Shown here: one piece after another, positions 7,291 to 17,305 of the stretch
How positions within the stretch are numbered: the stretch's first letter is position 1
Layout: each line of letters opens with the position of its first letter
Assembly: GCF_014652355.1 (NCBI RefSeq)
Contig: NZ_BMYQ01000002.1
Coordinates: forward strand, 338,480-402,479
DNA length: 64,000 nt
Direction of reading: 5' to 3'
Origin: Gemmobacter lanyuensis
GTDB taxonomy: Bacteria > Pseudomonadota > Alphaproteobacteria > Rhodobacterales > Rhodobacteraceae
Program-made: the position numbers and the translations under genes
Notes under the pieces: generated by a model
The model's input: the letters and a program-made list of their open reading frames with translations, nothing else
Databases searched by the model: none
What the model was told of the DNA's origin: nothing

Positions 7291-8700
7291 CTGATCACGC
7301 CGAACCCCATTGCCTGGCTTGCACTGCTTGGCTGGCCGTTTGTCGTGCTGGTGCTCTATCGGCGCCTGCCGCCGGATCGGGCGCTGATCTGGACGATTCT
7401 GGGCGCCTATCTGGCCCTGCCTCCTGTGATTGCGCTGAATTTCCCGGTGATCCCGGACCTGAGCAAGGAAAGCCTGCCGAACCTGATGGCCTTGTCCATG
7501 GCCCTGTTCGTGCTGAAGGATCGCATCAGCCTGCTGCCCGACAGTCTGGTCGGGCGGGTGCTGATCGCCATTTTCGTGCTGTCGCCTTTTGCCACGGTGC
7601 TGACCAATGCCGAACCCGTGGCCAAGGGACCGGCGCTGATTCAGGGAATGCGGCTTTACGACAGTGTCGCCGCCGTCGCCAATCAGGCGATTGCGGTGCT
7701 GCCCTTCTTTCTGGCGCGGCGCTACCTTGCCACGCCCGAGGCGATGCGGGCCATTCTGGTGGCGCTGGTCGGGGCCGGGCTGGTCTATTCGATCCCGATG
7801 CTGATCGAAATGCGCCTCTCGCCGCAGATGAACGTCTGGATCTATGGCTATTTCCAGCATGATTTCTTTCAGACCATCCGCGCGGGCGGCTATCGGCCGG
7901 TGGTCTTTCTGCCCCACGGGCTTTGGGTGGCGTTCTTCGCCCTCATGGCGGCGCTGAGCGCGCTGATCCTCTTGCGCGCAAGTCCGGTAGAGCGGCGGGC
8001 GCGCATGGCGTTGGCGACGCTCTGGCTCATGCTGCTTCTGGTCTTGTGCAAAAGCATGGGGGTTCTGGTCTATGCGGCGGGTCTGGTGCCGCTGCTGATG
8101 CTGGCCCCCCGCCGGGTGCAGGTCCTGCTGGCGGCGGCCGCGGCGGCGCTGGTGCTGTCCTATCCCTTGTTGCGGGGGGCGCATCTGCTGCCCATGTCGG
8201 AGATCACCGCCTTTGCCGAACGGTTTTCGCCGGAACGTGCGGGCTCGTTCCAGTTCCGCGTGGATAATGAGGAAAACCTGCTTGCGAGGGCCGAGCTGAA
8301 ACCCTGGTTCGGTTGGGGCGGATATGGACGCAACCTGATCTATGATCCGATCACCGGGGCGGGGCAGTCCATCGCAGATGGGGCCTGGATCATTACGCTG
8401 GGGATCTATGGCTGGTTGGGCTATCTGGCGCAATTCGGTCTGCTGGTGCTGCCGCTGCTGCTGCTGGCGCGGGAAACCCTGCGCCAGAAGGTCGAGGTGT
8501 CGCCTTGGGTCGCCGGGGTCAGCCTGATCCTTGCGGCCAATCTGGTCGATCTTCTGCCCAATGCGACAATCATTCCCTTCACCTGGCTGATGGCCGGGGC
8601 CATTTTGGGGCGGGCCGAGGCGCTGGCCCGTAGCCGCCGCACCGCCCCGGTTGAAGCGCGTCGCGCTGCGCGGGCGCGACCCTCGAAAACGGTGATCTGA
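7291..8700 (+). CDS. O-antigen ligase/polymerase-like (Wzy/WaaL family) membrane protein, probable CTG start
   Basis: A polytopic protein of about 469 residues with around twelve hydrophobic helices and, near residues 330-375, a large polar loop with the FSPERAGSFQFRVDNEE segment followed by PWFGWGGYGRN; this loop position is where Wzy_C/O-antigen ligase proteins have their catalytic region. The frame is open back to 7120, inside the previous gene, but no ATG, GTG or TTG near the start of the conserved part has a ribosome binding site. A CTG at 7291, preceded by AGGAGG at 7279-7284, fits best. The last base of its stop overlaps the ATG of the next GT2 gene, so they are coupled. It probably polymerises repeat units or ligates glycan. 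Confidence 0.75.
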   Translation: MITPNPIAWLALLGWPFVVLVLYRRLPPDRALIWTILGAYLALPPVIALNFPVIPDLSKESLPNLMALSMALFVLKDRISLLPDSLVGRVLIAIFVLSPFATVLTNAEPVAKGPALIQGMRLYDSVAAVANQAIAVLPFFLARRYLATPEAMRAILVALVGAGLVYSIPMLIEMRLSPQMNVWIYGYFQHDFFQTIRAGGYRPVVFLPHGLWVAFFALMAALSALILLRASPVERRARMALATLWLMLLLVLCKSMGVLVYAAGLVPLLMLAPRRVQVLLAAAAAALVLSYPLLRGAHLLPMSEITAFAERFSPERAGSFQFRVDNEENLLARAELKPWFGWGGYGRNLIYDPITGAGQSIADGAWIITLGIYGWLGYLAQFGLLVLPLLLLARETLRQKVEVSPWVAGVSLILAANLVDLLPNATIIPFTWLMAGAILGRAEALARSRRTAPVEARRAARARPSKTVI

Positions 8701-9689
8701 TGCGCGTCGATCTGGGCATCTTCGCGCATGATGAAGGGGCGACCATCGGCCGGATGGTGGCCGGGGTTCTGGCGCAGGACAGGGGCGGGCTTGATCTGCG
8801 GGTGTTGGTGCTGGCCAATGGTTGCACCGATGACACCGCCGCCCGCGCCCGCGCCGCCGGGGCCGAGGTGGCGGATCTGCCCGAGGGCGGGAAAAGCCGC
8901 ACCTGGAACCGCTTCGTCCATGATCTCTCGCGCTCTGATGCCGAGGTGCTGATCTTTGCCGATGCAGATATTGAGCTGCCCACGCCCGACACGCTTTTGC
9001 AGCTGGTGGCGCTGTTGCAGGCGCGCCCGGGGCTGCATGTCGCAAATTCTCGCCCGGTGAAAGATATTGTTGCGCGCCCCGAGGGGCTTGGCCTGCAAGA
9101 TCGGCTGATCGCCATGGCCGGGGGCACGCTGGATGATTGGCGCACGGCGATCTGTGGGCAGCTTTACGCCATGCCAGCCGCGCGGGCGAGGGCGCATCAC
9201 CTTCCCATCGGTCTGCCGGTTGAGGACGGGTTTCTGCGCGCCATGGTCCTGACCGATGGTCTGACCGCGCCCGAGGATCTGTCGCGTCTGGACGGGGCTG
9301 GGGCCTGGCATGTCTATGCCTCTGAACGCAGCATCGGCGCGCTGATCCGGCATCAGGTGCGGATCGTTATCGGATCGGCCATCAATAGCGCCATTTTCGA
9401 AACAATCGTTGCCCTGCCGCCGGATCAGCGGGTGGGGGTGCTGCGGTCCGCGGCCGAGCAGGAGGGGTGGTTGCCCCACCTGCTGCACCGCCGTTTGCCG
9501 CGCTGGCCGCAGGGCTGGGTGCCGGTGCATTTCCTGCTGAAGCGCAGCCAGAATCTGTTGCGCGACCGCCGCAGATTGTGGGCGCCAAAGGGGCTGATCC
9601 TGCTTGTCGCGGGGTTTGGCTTTGATCTGATTGTTTACCTGCGCGCACAAATCCAGATGGCAAGAGGCACCGGTGCCGGGTATTGGTAG
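8700..9689 (+). CDS. Family 2 glycosyltransferase
   Basis: The 329-residue product begins RVDLGIFAHDEGATIGRMVAGVL and continues with VLANGCTDDTAARARAAGAEV, the N-terminal half of a GT-A fold. EVLIFADADIELP holds the DxD metal-binding motif. LPVEDGFLRAMVL is a plausible catalytic/acceptor segment. The ATG overlaps the stop of the upstream ligase-like gene in TGATG, so translation is coupled and the two belong to one operon. The enzyme should add a sugar to the same glycan. The C-terminal 40 residues are hydrophobic and basic and may bind the membrane. Confidence 0.82.
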   Translation: MRVDLGIFAHDEGATIGRMVAGVLAQDRGGLDLRVLVLANGCTDDTAARARAAGAEVADLPEGGKSRTWNRFVHDLSRSDAEVLIFADADIELPTPDTLLQLVALLQARPGLHVANSRPVKDIVARPEGLGLQDRLIAMAGGTLDDWRTAICGQLYAMPAARARAHHLPIGLPVEDGFLRAMVLTDGLTAPEDLSRLDGAGAWHVYASERSIGALIRHQVRIVIGSAINSAIFETIVALPPDQRVGVLRSAAEQEGWLPHLLHRRLPRWPQGWVPVHFLLKRSQNLLRDRRRLWAPKGLILLVAGFGFDLIVYLRAQIQMARGTGAGYW

Positions 9690-9860
9690 GCCAAAAGTGA
9701 TGAAAACCCCATCCGTTTAGCATGAAATGCGGCGGAATCGTGGCATTGTCCGAAGCTGGGGGATGATCGGTTCCGCCGGTCGCCTCGGGTATCGCCGCGC
9801 CGCAGCTTGCGCTAGATTATAGCTTGGGTGGGGCCAAATTTTTTGGCATTTCGGCGGCAA

Positions 9861-9878
9861 GGCGCATGGGGCTGCGCC
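9861..9878 (+). other. Short perfect hairpin in the leader of the PKS gene
   Basis: GGCGCA (9861-9866) and TGCGCC (9873-9878) form a 6-bp stem with a 6-nt loop, 26 nt before the PKS start. The 215-nt gap 9690-9904 has no gene; it also holds an AT-rich patch near 9813-9823 that could include a -10 element. Function of the hairpin is unknown. Confidence 0.3.
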
Positions 9879-9904
9879 CTGCATCCGGCATGTGGTGAGA
9901 CGTG

Positions 9905-12900
9905 ATGACCGGTGCGGATTTCACCCCCGACGGGGTGGCAGAGACAGATATTGCGATTGTCGGCATGGCAGCCCATCTGCCCGGCGCGCCGTCGATTGTT
10001 GAATATTGGGAAAACCTGCGAAACGGGATCGAAAGCATCCGCCACCTGTCGGAAGCCGAGCTGCTGGCCAATGGCGAAAGCCCCGCCCGCCTGCGCCAGC
10101 GCAACTATGTGCCCGCCGCCGCCATTCTGGACCAGTTCGAACATTTCGATGCCGAGTTCTTTGGCTTCAGCCCGAAAGAGGCCGCGATCCTTGATCCGCA
10201 GCACCGCCATTTTCTTGAGGTCGCATGGGAGGCGCTTGAAAACGCAGGCCATGTGCCGGACCGGTTCAAAGGCTCCATCGGGGTTTATGCGGGCTGCGGG
10301 ATGGGCAGCTATTTCTATTTCAACCTGTGTTCCAACCGCGATCTGGTGGATGGCACGGGGATGTTCCTGCTGCGCCATACCGGGAACGACAAGGATTTCC
10401 TCTCGACCCGGGTCAGCCATGTCTTTGACCTTCGGGGGCCGTCGATCAATATCCAGACCGCCTGTTCCACCAGCCTTGTGGCGGTGCATTATGCGACGCA
10501 GGCCCTGCTGAACGGCGAATGTGACATGGCGCTGGCCGGGGGCGTGACCATCGAATTGCCCCATGGCCGCGGCTACCTGTTCCAGGAGGGTGAGATCCTT
10601 TCCCCCGACGGGCATTGCCACGCCTTCGACCATCGCGCGCAAGGGACGGTCTTCGGGTCGGGGGCGGGCTGTGTGGTGCTGCGCCGTGCGGTCGATGCAC
10701 TGCGCGACGGGGATCACATCTGGGCGATCCTCAAGGGCAGCGCGGTCAACAATGACGGGGCGGCCAAGGCCGGCTATCTGGCGCCCTCGGTCGAGGGGCA
10801 GGCCGCCTGCATCGCTGAGGCGCAGGCCATCGCCCGGATTTCCGCCGATACGGTGGATTATGTCGAATGTCATGGCACTGGCACCTATCTGGGCGACCCG
10901 ATTGAGGTGGCGGCCCTGACGCAGGGCTTTGCCCAATCGGCCCAGACGGTCGGCACCTGCCGCATAGGCAGCGTGAAGACCAATATCGGCCATCTGGATA
11001 CCGCGGCGGGGGTGGCGAGCCTCATCAAGGTCGCCCTTGCCCTGCATCATCGGCAGATCCCGCCGACCCTCGGGTATGAGGCCCCAAACCCCGCGATTGA
11101 TTTCGAAACCTCGCCCTTCCGGGTGAATGACCGGCTGACCGACTGGCCCGCGGGCGCCCATCCGCGTCGGGCGGGGGTCAACAGTCTGGGCGTGGGCGGC
11201 ACCAATGCCCATGCCGTGGTGCAAGAGGCCCCGGCCCGCGCGCCGTCCGACGACAGCATGTGGCCCTTCCAGCCCATCGTCGTGTCTGCCCGGTCCAAGG
11301 CTGCGCTGGATGCGGCCTGCGGGCGGCTTGCAGCACATCTGCGCGCGCATCCCGAACAGCCGCTGGCCGATGTCGCCTTCACCCTGAAAGAGGGGCGGCG
11401 CGCCTTTGAAAAGCGCCGGGTGCTGGTGGCGGAAAGCCATGCCCAGGCTGCTGACCTGCTGGAAGGCAAAGACCCCCGCCGTATCTTCAGCCATGACCAT
11501 CTGGGTGACGACCCCGAGGTCGTGTTCATGTTCCCCGGTGGCGGCGCGCAATATGCCGGCATGGCCCGCGACCTTTATGAAACCGAGCCTGAATTCCGCG
11601 ATTGGATGGACCGTGGCCTTGCCGTGCTGCAACCGCGGCTGGATTACGATCTCCGCGCGCTCTGGCTGCCTGAGGTCGATGCGATGGCCGCGGCGAATGA
11701 GCGGCTCAAGCGCCCCTCGGTCCAGCTGCCGCTGATCATGATCACCGAATATGCGCTGGCCAAGCTTTACGAAAGCTGGGGCGTCAGCCCTGCCGCGCTG
11801 ATCGGGCACAGCATGGGGGAGAACACCGCCGCCTGTCTGGCGGGGGTGATGTCGTTTGAGGATTGCATCGGCCTTGTCCACCTGCGCGGGCAGCTGTTCG
11901 ACACCGTGCCGCCGGGGGGGATGCTCTCGGTCCCGATGGAGGAGGCCGAGCTGCGCCCGCTGCTGACCGGCGATCTGGATATGGCCAGCGTGAATGCGCC
12001 GGGCCTTTGCGTGATTTCCGGCCCGGATGCGGCGCTGGCCGATCTGGCGGCACGGCTGGCCGCCGCGGGTGTCGAAACCCAGCGCATCGCCATCGACATC
12101 GCCGCACATAGTCGCATGCTGGACCCGATCCTTTCGCGGTTTGAGGCTTATCTGCGGTCCATCCCGCTGCAGGCGCCGCGCCTGCCGGTGATTTCCAACC
12201 GCACGGGCCTGCCGCTGACAGCGGAACAGGCGACCAGCCCGGAATACTGGGTGCAGCATCTGCGGAATACGGTTCTGTTCCAGCCCGGCATGGCGCATCT
12301 CATGTCCACCCCCGGGCGGGTCTATATGGAGATGGGGCCGGGCCGGGCGCTGTCGTCGCTGGCGCAGGCGAATGGTGTGGCGGCAGGGCAGGTGATCCCG
12401 GCGTTGCGGCATCCGGAACAGGCGATCCCCGATGACCAATGGCATATGGCCAGCCTGCTGCGTCTTTGGGCCTGCGGCGTGGCGGTGGATTGGGAGCCGA
12501 TCTGGGGGGGCGCCCGCCGCTGCAAGTTGCCGCTGCCGGGCTATGCCTTCCAGCGTAAACCCTATTTCATCGCTCCCGCGCAGCCCGCGCTGGTCGAGGC
12601 TGATCCCCTTCCGATGAAGCTGCCCGATCCGGCCGATTGGGGCTGGACCCCGGCCTGGCGCGCCAAGGCGGTGGTTGAAGAGGATGAGGCCGCGCCCCGG
12701 ACCTGGCTCGTCTTTGTCGATGATACCGGGCTGGGGGATCGTGTGCTGGCGCGGTTGCAGGCGGCGGGGCATCAGGTGGTGCCGGTGCGCCCCGGTGATG
12801 CCTTTGCCCGCGATGGCAAGGGGGGCTATGTCCTCAACCCCGAACGGGGGCGCGACGGCTATGAGGCGCTGCTGCGCGACCTTTCGGCCCATGGTCGTGT

Positions 12901-15900
12901 GCCGGATCGCATCGCGCATCTGTGGTTGGTTACCGCCGAGGAACGCTTCCGCCCGGGATCAAGCTTCCTGCACCGCAATTTGGAACAGGGCTTTCAGGCG
13001 CTGCTGTCGCTGGCGCAGGCGATTGCGGGCGAAGACCTGCCCCGCCCGCTGCACCTGACCGTGCTGACGACAGGCGCCGCGCAGCACAAGGACGAAGGGC
13101 TTCCCTATCCGGAAAAGGCGACCATCGCCGGGCCGGTGCGGGTGATCCCGCGCGAATTGCCGGGTGTGACCTGCGCCACGCTGGATGTGGTATTGCCTGC
13201 CACGGCGCGGGGGTGGCGCGCGCGTCCCGATCCTGCCGCGCTGGACCATCTGGCCGATCAGGTAGCCGAGGATCTGCTGGGCGCGCCCGGCAATCACATG
13301 GCACTGCTGCGGGGAGAGCGGCGCTATGAACGCGGGCTGAAAAAACTGGCCCTGCCGCTCGCCGCCCTCGATCTGCCGCAGGGGGCGGCGGTGATGATCA
13401 CCGGTGGGTTCGGCGGTATCGGTCTGACGCTGGCGGAACGTCTGGCGGCGGAGTGCAAGGCGCGCATCCTGCTGGTGGCCCGGCGCGATCTGCCACCGCG
13501 TGAGGCCTGGGCTGCGCATCTGGCCCGCTTCGGTCAGGCCGAGGCGGTGTCGCGCCGGATTCTTGCCGTGCAGCGGCTGGAAAGCCTCGGCGCGCAGGTC
13601 ATGGTCGCGCAGGCCGATGTCTGCAACGCCGAAGAGATGCGCGCCGCCGTGGCCTCGGCCACAGCGGCCTTCGGGCCGCTGCGCGTGGTGATCCATGCCG
13701 CCGGGGTGGTGGATGATGGCCCGCTGCTGACCAAGACGCCCGCCGCGGTGGAACAGGTGATGGCGCCCAAGCTTTTGGGGACACAGGTTCTCGACCAGCT
13801 TTTCCCCGATGGCAGCCTTGACCTGCTGGTCCTTTTTGCCTCGTCCTCGACCGTGACAGGCCCGGCGGGGCAGGTCGATTATGTGGCGGCGAATGAATAT
13901 CTGAACGCCTATGCCCAATCCCGTCAGGGTGGAAAAACCCGCGTTCTGGCGCTGAACTGGGGCATCTGGGCCGATGTCGGCATGGCGGCCGAGGCGATGG
14001 CCGACCGCAGCCCCGGCACCCCCGACCCGGCGCCCGTGCAGCACCGCCCGCTGCTGGACGCCGTCTGGCAGGATCGGAGCGGCACCCGCATCTTCACCAC
14101 CGAACTGACGACGGACCGTTGGATCCTTGATGGCCACCGCACCCGCGCCGGGCAGGCGCTGATCCCCGGCACCGGCTATCTGGAACTGGCCGCCGAAGCG
14201 GCCGCCGAGGCAGGCCTGCCCGCGTTTGAGCTGCGCGATCTGACCTTCCTACGTGCGCTTGAGGTGCCGGATGGCGCCCGCCGCAGCCTGCGCCTGAAGC
14301 TTGATCCCACCAATGAGGGCTATGGGTTCGAGGTCCGGTCGAGCCATGACTGGAAGGGGCGTATCGGGTTTGCCCTGAACGCGCAGGCGCGGCTCTTGCC
14401 GCTGCGCGCGGCACCGGGGCAGATCGACCCTGCTGCCATCGCCGCGCGCTGTGGTGCTGTCACGGAAGACCCGCGCGGTCTGCGGTCACCGCAGGAGGAT
14501 CACCTTACCTTTGGCCCACGCTGGCGGGTGCTGCACCGCATGGCGCTGGGCGCCGGGGAGGGGCTGGCCACGCTGACCCTGCCGCTGGCCGCTCAGGTGG
14601 ACCTGAAAGAGGGGTGGCTGATGCACCCCGCGCTGATGGATCTGGCGACGGGCTGGGCCATGGGGCTGATCGCGGGCTATCGGCCCGATCACCTTTGGGT
14701 GCCGGTGTCCTATGGCCGGGTGCGGGTCTGGGGGCCGATCCCGGCGCGCATCCTCAGCTGGGTCCGCAATGCTGCCCCCAATGCGGCGGCGGGGCCGGTG
14801 GCGGTTTTCGACGTGACGCTGGCGGATGACACGGGCCGCGTTCTGGCCGAGATTTCGGGCTTTACCATCCGCAAGCTGGAAGGTGGCCTTGCCCCCGCCC
14901 CGCTGGCTGAACGCGATCTCGAATTCGACACCCCCGACCCGGCCAAGCCCCCTTCGCCGCAAGAGGAACGGCTGCTTCACAACCTGTCGCAGGGGATCTC
15001 TGCTGCTGAAGGGGCGGATGCCTTTGCCCGCGCGCTTGCGGCGGGTGGGGCGCAGATCGTTGTCTCCTCGCTTGATCTGCCGACTTTGGTGCGACAGGCC
15101 GAGCGGGTTGAAGCCCCGCGGGCCGAGGGCCAAAGCTTTGCCCGCCCGGATCTTGAGAGCGATTATGTCGAACCCCGCACGCTGGTCGAACGCACGCTGG
15201 TCGGGTTTTGGCAGGATCTGCTGGGCGTCGGGCAGGTGGGGGTCGAGGATGATTTCTTCGCCCTCGGCGGCCATTCGCTGATTGCCGTGCGGCTCTTTGC
15301 CATGGTGAAAAAGGCCTTCCGGGTGGATTTCCCGATTTCCATCCTGTTCGAGGCGCCCACCATCGCCGCCTGCGCCCAGCTGATCGAAAATCGCATTGGC
15401 CCGCAAGAGGCGGAAGAAGACCGCCCCGAACCCGCCATGCGACGGCAGTTCACCCATCTGGTGCCGATGCACGAAGGCAGTGGCGGCGCGGGGACGCCGT
15501 TCTTCCTGGTGGCGGGGATGTTCGGCAATGTGCTGAACCTGCGGCATCTGGCGCAGATCCTGGGCCGGGATCGGCCCTTCTACGGCTTGCAGGCGCGGGG
15601 GCTGTTTGGCGATGCCCCGCCCCACACCACCCTGCCCGAGGCCGCGCGCGACTACATCGCCGAGCTGCGTCAGGTGCAGCCGCATGGCCCCTATCTGCTC
15701 GGCGGTTTTTCGGGCGGTGGCCTGACCGCCTGGGAAATGGCGCGCCAGCTGGAAGAAGCGGGCGAGGTTGTGGCGGCTCTGGTCCTGCTGGACACGCCGC
15801 TGCCGATGCGCCCGGCGCTGTCGCGCGTCGACAAGGCCCTGATCAAGCTTGCGGAACTGCGTGAAAAGGGGCCGCGCTATCTGATCGACTGGGCCAAGGC

Positions 15901-16291
15901 CCGCTATGCCTGGGAACGCGAAAAACGCCGCCCCAAGGCGCCGACCGACGCGCTGCACCAGTTCCACAATGCCGAGATCGAAGCCGCCTTCCGCGCGGCC
16001 CTGCCGGTTTATGATCTGCAACCGCGGCAGGGCGTCACGGCGCTTTATCGCCCGCCGCTGGATCGCAAATGGCAGGTTTCGGGTGGCAACTGGGTCAGCA
16101 CGGCCAAGGAATATGTCTTTGCCGACAATGACCTGACACGCTTTGCCCCGCGCCTTACGGTGCATGAGGTTCCGGGCGACCATGACAGCATGGTCCTTGA
16201 TCCGCATGTGCGGGTGCTTGCGGCGCGTCTGCGTGAGCTCTTTGCCGCGGCCGAACCCCGTGTGGCGGATCTGCAAGAGGCGGCCGAGTGA
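9905..16291 (+). CDS. Type I polyketide synthase, one module (KS-AT-KR-DH-ACP-TE)
   Basis: The 2128-residue enzyme carries a ketosynthase (about 14-440; Cys187 in ACSTS, His323 and His363), an acyltransferase (about 545-840; Ser636 in GHSMGE), a ketoreductase (about 1160-1350; GGFGGIG at 1167 and Tyr1326), a dehydratase-like domain (about 1390-1660; His1411, Asp1579), a carrier domain (Ser1791 in GGHSL) and a thioesterase (Ser1936 in GFSGGG, His2093). One round of malonyl-type extension, keto reduction, probable dehydration and release is expected. The carrier motif FFALGGHSL resembles NRPS carriers. KR before DH is not the common order, and the DH histidine motif has one extra residue before its glycine. 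ATG 9905 is taken; a GTG adjoins it at 9902. The next GT gene overlaps its stop. Confidence 0.9.
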   Translation: MTGADFTPDGVAETDIAIVGMAAHLPGAPSIVEYWENLRNGIESIRHLSEAELLANGESPARLRQRNYVPAAAILDQFEHFDAEFFGFSPKEAAILDPQHRHFLEVAWEALENAGHVPDRFKGSIGVYAGCGMGSYFYFNLCSNRDLVDGTGMFLLRHTGNDKDFLSTRVSHVFDLRGPSINIQTACSTSLVAVHYATQALLNGECDMALAGGVTIELPHGRGYLFQEGEILSPDGHCHAFDHRAQGTVFGSGAGCVVLRRAVDALRDGDHIWAILKGSAVNNDGAAKAGYLAPSVEGQAACIAEAQAIARISADTVDYVECHGTGTYLGDPIEVAALTQGFAQSAQTVGTCRIGSVKTNIGHLDTAAGVASLIKVALALHHRQIPPTLGYEAPNPAIDFETSPFRVNDRLTDWPAGAHPRRAGVNSLGVGGTNAHAVVQEAPARAPSDDSMWPFQPIVVSARSKAALDAACGRLAAHLRAHPEQPLADVAFTLKEGRRAFEKRRVLVAESHAQAADLLEGKDPRRIFSHDHLGDDPEVVFMFPGGGAQYAGMARDLYETEPEFRDWMDRGLAVLQPRLDYDLRALWLPEVDAMAAANERLKRPSVQLPLIMITEYALAKLYESWGVSPAALIGHSMGENTAACLAGVMSFEDCIGLVHLRGQLFDTVPPGGMLSVPMEEAELRPLLTGDLDMASVNAPGLCVISGPDAALADLAARLAAAGVETQRIAIDIAAHSRMLDPILSRFEAYLRSIPLQAPRLPVISNRTGLPLTAEQATSPEYWVQHLRNTVLFQPGMAHLMSTPGRVYMEMGPGRALSSLAQANGVAAGQVIPALRHPEQAIPDDQWHMASLLRLWACGVAVDWEPIWGGARRCKLPLPGYAFQRKPYFIAPAQPALVEADPLPMKLPDPADWGWTPAWRAKAVVEEDEAAPRTWLVFVDDTGLGDRVLARLQAAGHQVVPVRPGDAFARDGKGGYVLNPERGRDGYEALLRDLSAHGRVPDRIAHLWLVTAEERFRPGSSFLHRNLEQGFQALLSLAQAIAGEDLPRPLHLTVLTTGAAQHKDEGLPYPEKATIAGPVRVIPRELPGVTCATLDVVLPATARGWRARPDPAALDHLADQVAEDLLGAPGNHMALLRGERRYERGLKKLALPLAALDLPQGAAVMITGGFGGIGLTLAERLAAECKARILLVARRDLPPREAWAAHLARFGQAEAVSRRILAVQRLESLGAQVMVAQADVCNAEEMRAAVASATAAFGPLRVVIHAAGVVDDGPLLTKTPAAVEQVMAPKLLGTQVLDQLFPDGSLDLLVLFASSSTVTGPAGQVDYVAANEYLNAYAQSRQGGKTRVLALNWGIWADVGMAAEAMADRSPGTPDPAPVQHRPLLDAVWQDRSGTRIFTTELTTDRWILDGHRTRAGQALIPGTGYLELAAEAAAEAGLPAFELRDLTFLRALEVPDGARRSLRLKLDPTNEGYGFEVRSSHDWKGRIGFALNAQARLLPLRAAPGQIDPAAIAARCGAVTEDPRGLRSPQEDHLTFGPRWRVLHRMALGAGEGLATLTLPLAAQVDLKEGWLMHPALMDLATGWAMGLIAGYRPDHLWVPVSYGRVRVWGPIPARILSWVRNAAPNAAAGPVAVFDVTLADDTGRVLAEISGFTIRKLEGGLAPAPLAERDLEFDTPDPAKPPSPQEERLLHNLSQGISAAEGADAFARALAAGGAQIVVSSLDLPTLVRQAERVEAPRAEGQSFARPDLESDYVEPRTLVERTLVGFWQDLLGVGQVGVEDDFFALGGHSLIAVRLFAMVKKAFRVDFPISILFEAPTIAACAQLIENRIGPQEAEEDRPEPAMRRQFTHLVPMHEGSGGAGTPFFLVAGMFGNVLNLRHLAQILGRDRPFYGLQARGLFGDAPPHTTLPEAARDYIAELRQVQPHGPYLLGGFSGGGLTAWEMARQLEEAGEVVAALVLLDTPLPMRPALSRVDKALIKLAELREKGPRYLIDWAKARYAWEREKRRPKAPTDALHQFHNAEIEAAFRAALPVYDLQPRQGVTALYRPPLDRKWQVSGGNWVSTAKEYVFADNDLTRFAPRLTVHEVPGDHDSMVLDPHVRVLAARLRELFAAAEPRVADLQEAAE

Positions 16292-17271
16292 TGCCCACGG
16301 TCCTGACGGTGATCCTCAACTGGCGCACCCCCGACATGACCCTGCAAGCCGCCGAGGCAGCCCTGCGGGCGATGGAGGGGGTCGAAGGCGCGATCACCAT
16401 CGTCGACAATGATTCCGGCGACGGGTCCTATGAGACGATGCTGGCCGAGGTTGCCGCGCGCGGCTGGGACAGGGGCGCCGTGCCGGTGCGGGTGCTGCAA
16501 TCGGGGTGGAACGGTGGCTTTGGCGCCGGGAATAACTACGGTATCCGCGCGGGGCTGCCGGGCGGGCAGCGGCCCGATTTTGTCTATATCCTGAATTCCG
16601 ACGCCTTCCCCGCGCCCGATGCCATCCGCGCGCTGCGGGATCACCTGATCGCCCATCCTGCAACCGGCTTCGCGGGCAGTTTCATCCATGGCGATGACGG
16701 GGCGCCGCATCAGACGGCCTTCACCTTCCCCTCGGTCTGGTCCGAGCTTGAGGGCGCGGCCCGGCTTGGCCCGATCTCGCGCCTGTTGCGGCGGCATGTC
16801 GTGGCGCGCCCGGTGCCTGCGGCAACCTGCCGGGTCGATTGGCTGGCCGGGGCAAGCCTGATGATGCGGCAGGATGTGCTGGACCGGATCGGCCTGTTTG
16901 ACGAAACCTTCTTTCTGTATTTCGAGGAAACCGACCTCTGCCTGCGCGCGGCGCGGGCGGGGTGGCCCACCGATTACGTCCCCGCCTCGCGCGTGATGCA
17001 TATCGGCTCGGTTTCGACCGGGATGGGGCGCTGGACGCGCATCCCGAAATTCTGGCTGGACAGCCGCCGCCACTATTTCACCAAGAACCATGGCCGCATT
17101 GGCGCGCATCTGGCGACGCTGGCGCATGTGTCGGGGGGCGCGCTGTGGCGGCTGCGGCTTTTGGTGCAACGGAAAGAGCGGGGCGATCCGCCGCATTTCC
17201 TGCGTGATCTGATCCGGCATCATCTGCGGGGGGCTGGTGCCTGCAAGACCAAGGCCCGCCCTGCGGAATAG
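16291..17271 (+). CDS. Family 2 glycosyltransferase (rhamnosyltransferase-like)
   Basis: The ATG overlaps the PKS stop codon as TGATG, so the two are translationally coupled. The 326-residue product has the GT-A features VTVILNWRTPDM, AITIVDNDSGDGSYE, GWNGGFGAGNNYGIR, a YILNSDAFP DxD-like site, and the conserved WLAGASLMMR then LFDETFFLYFEETDLCLRA region (about 190-225) found in WbbL/rhamnosyltransferase-like GT2 enzymes. Lying between a PKS and an NRPS gene, it may glycosylate their product, or it may belong to the polysaccharide pathway. Sequence alone does not decide. Confidence 0.85.
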   Translation: MPTVLTVILNWRTPDMTLQAAEAALRAMEGVEGAITIVDNDSGDGSYETMLAEVAARGWDRGAVPVRVLQSGWNGGFGAGNNYGIRAGLPGGQRPDFVYILNSDAFPAPDAIRALRDHLIAHPATGFAGSFIHGDDGAPHQTAFTFPSVWSELEGAARLGPISRLLRRHVVARPVPAATCRVDWLAGASLMMRQDVLDRIGLFDETFFLYFEETDLCLRAARAGWPTDYVPASRVMHIGSVSTGMGRWTRIPKFWLDSRRHYFTKNHGRIGAHLATLAHVSGGALWRLRLLVQRKERGDPPHFLRDLIRHHLRGAGACKTKARPAE

Positions 17272-17305
17272 CGGTATGGCCGCCATCGGGCGGAAGGAGT
17301 GTGTG

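Noticed and set aside
9812..12919. 1035-codon open frame on the minus strand opposite the PKS
   Set aside because: It is the antisense shadow of a clear KS-AT region. Its translation is rich in Arg, His, Pro and Gln with no domain, as expected of reversed high-GC codons.
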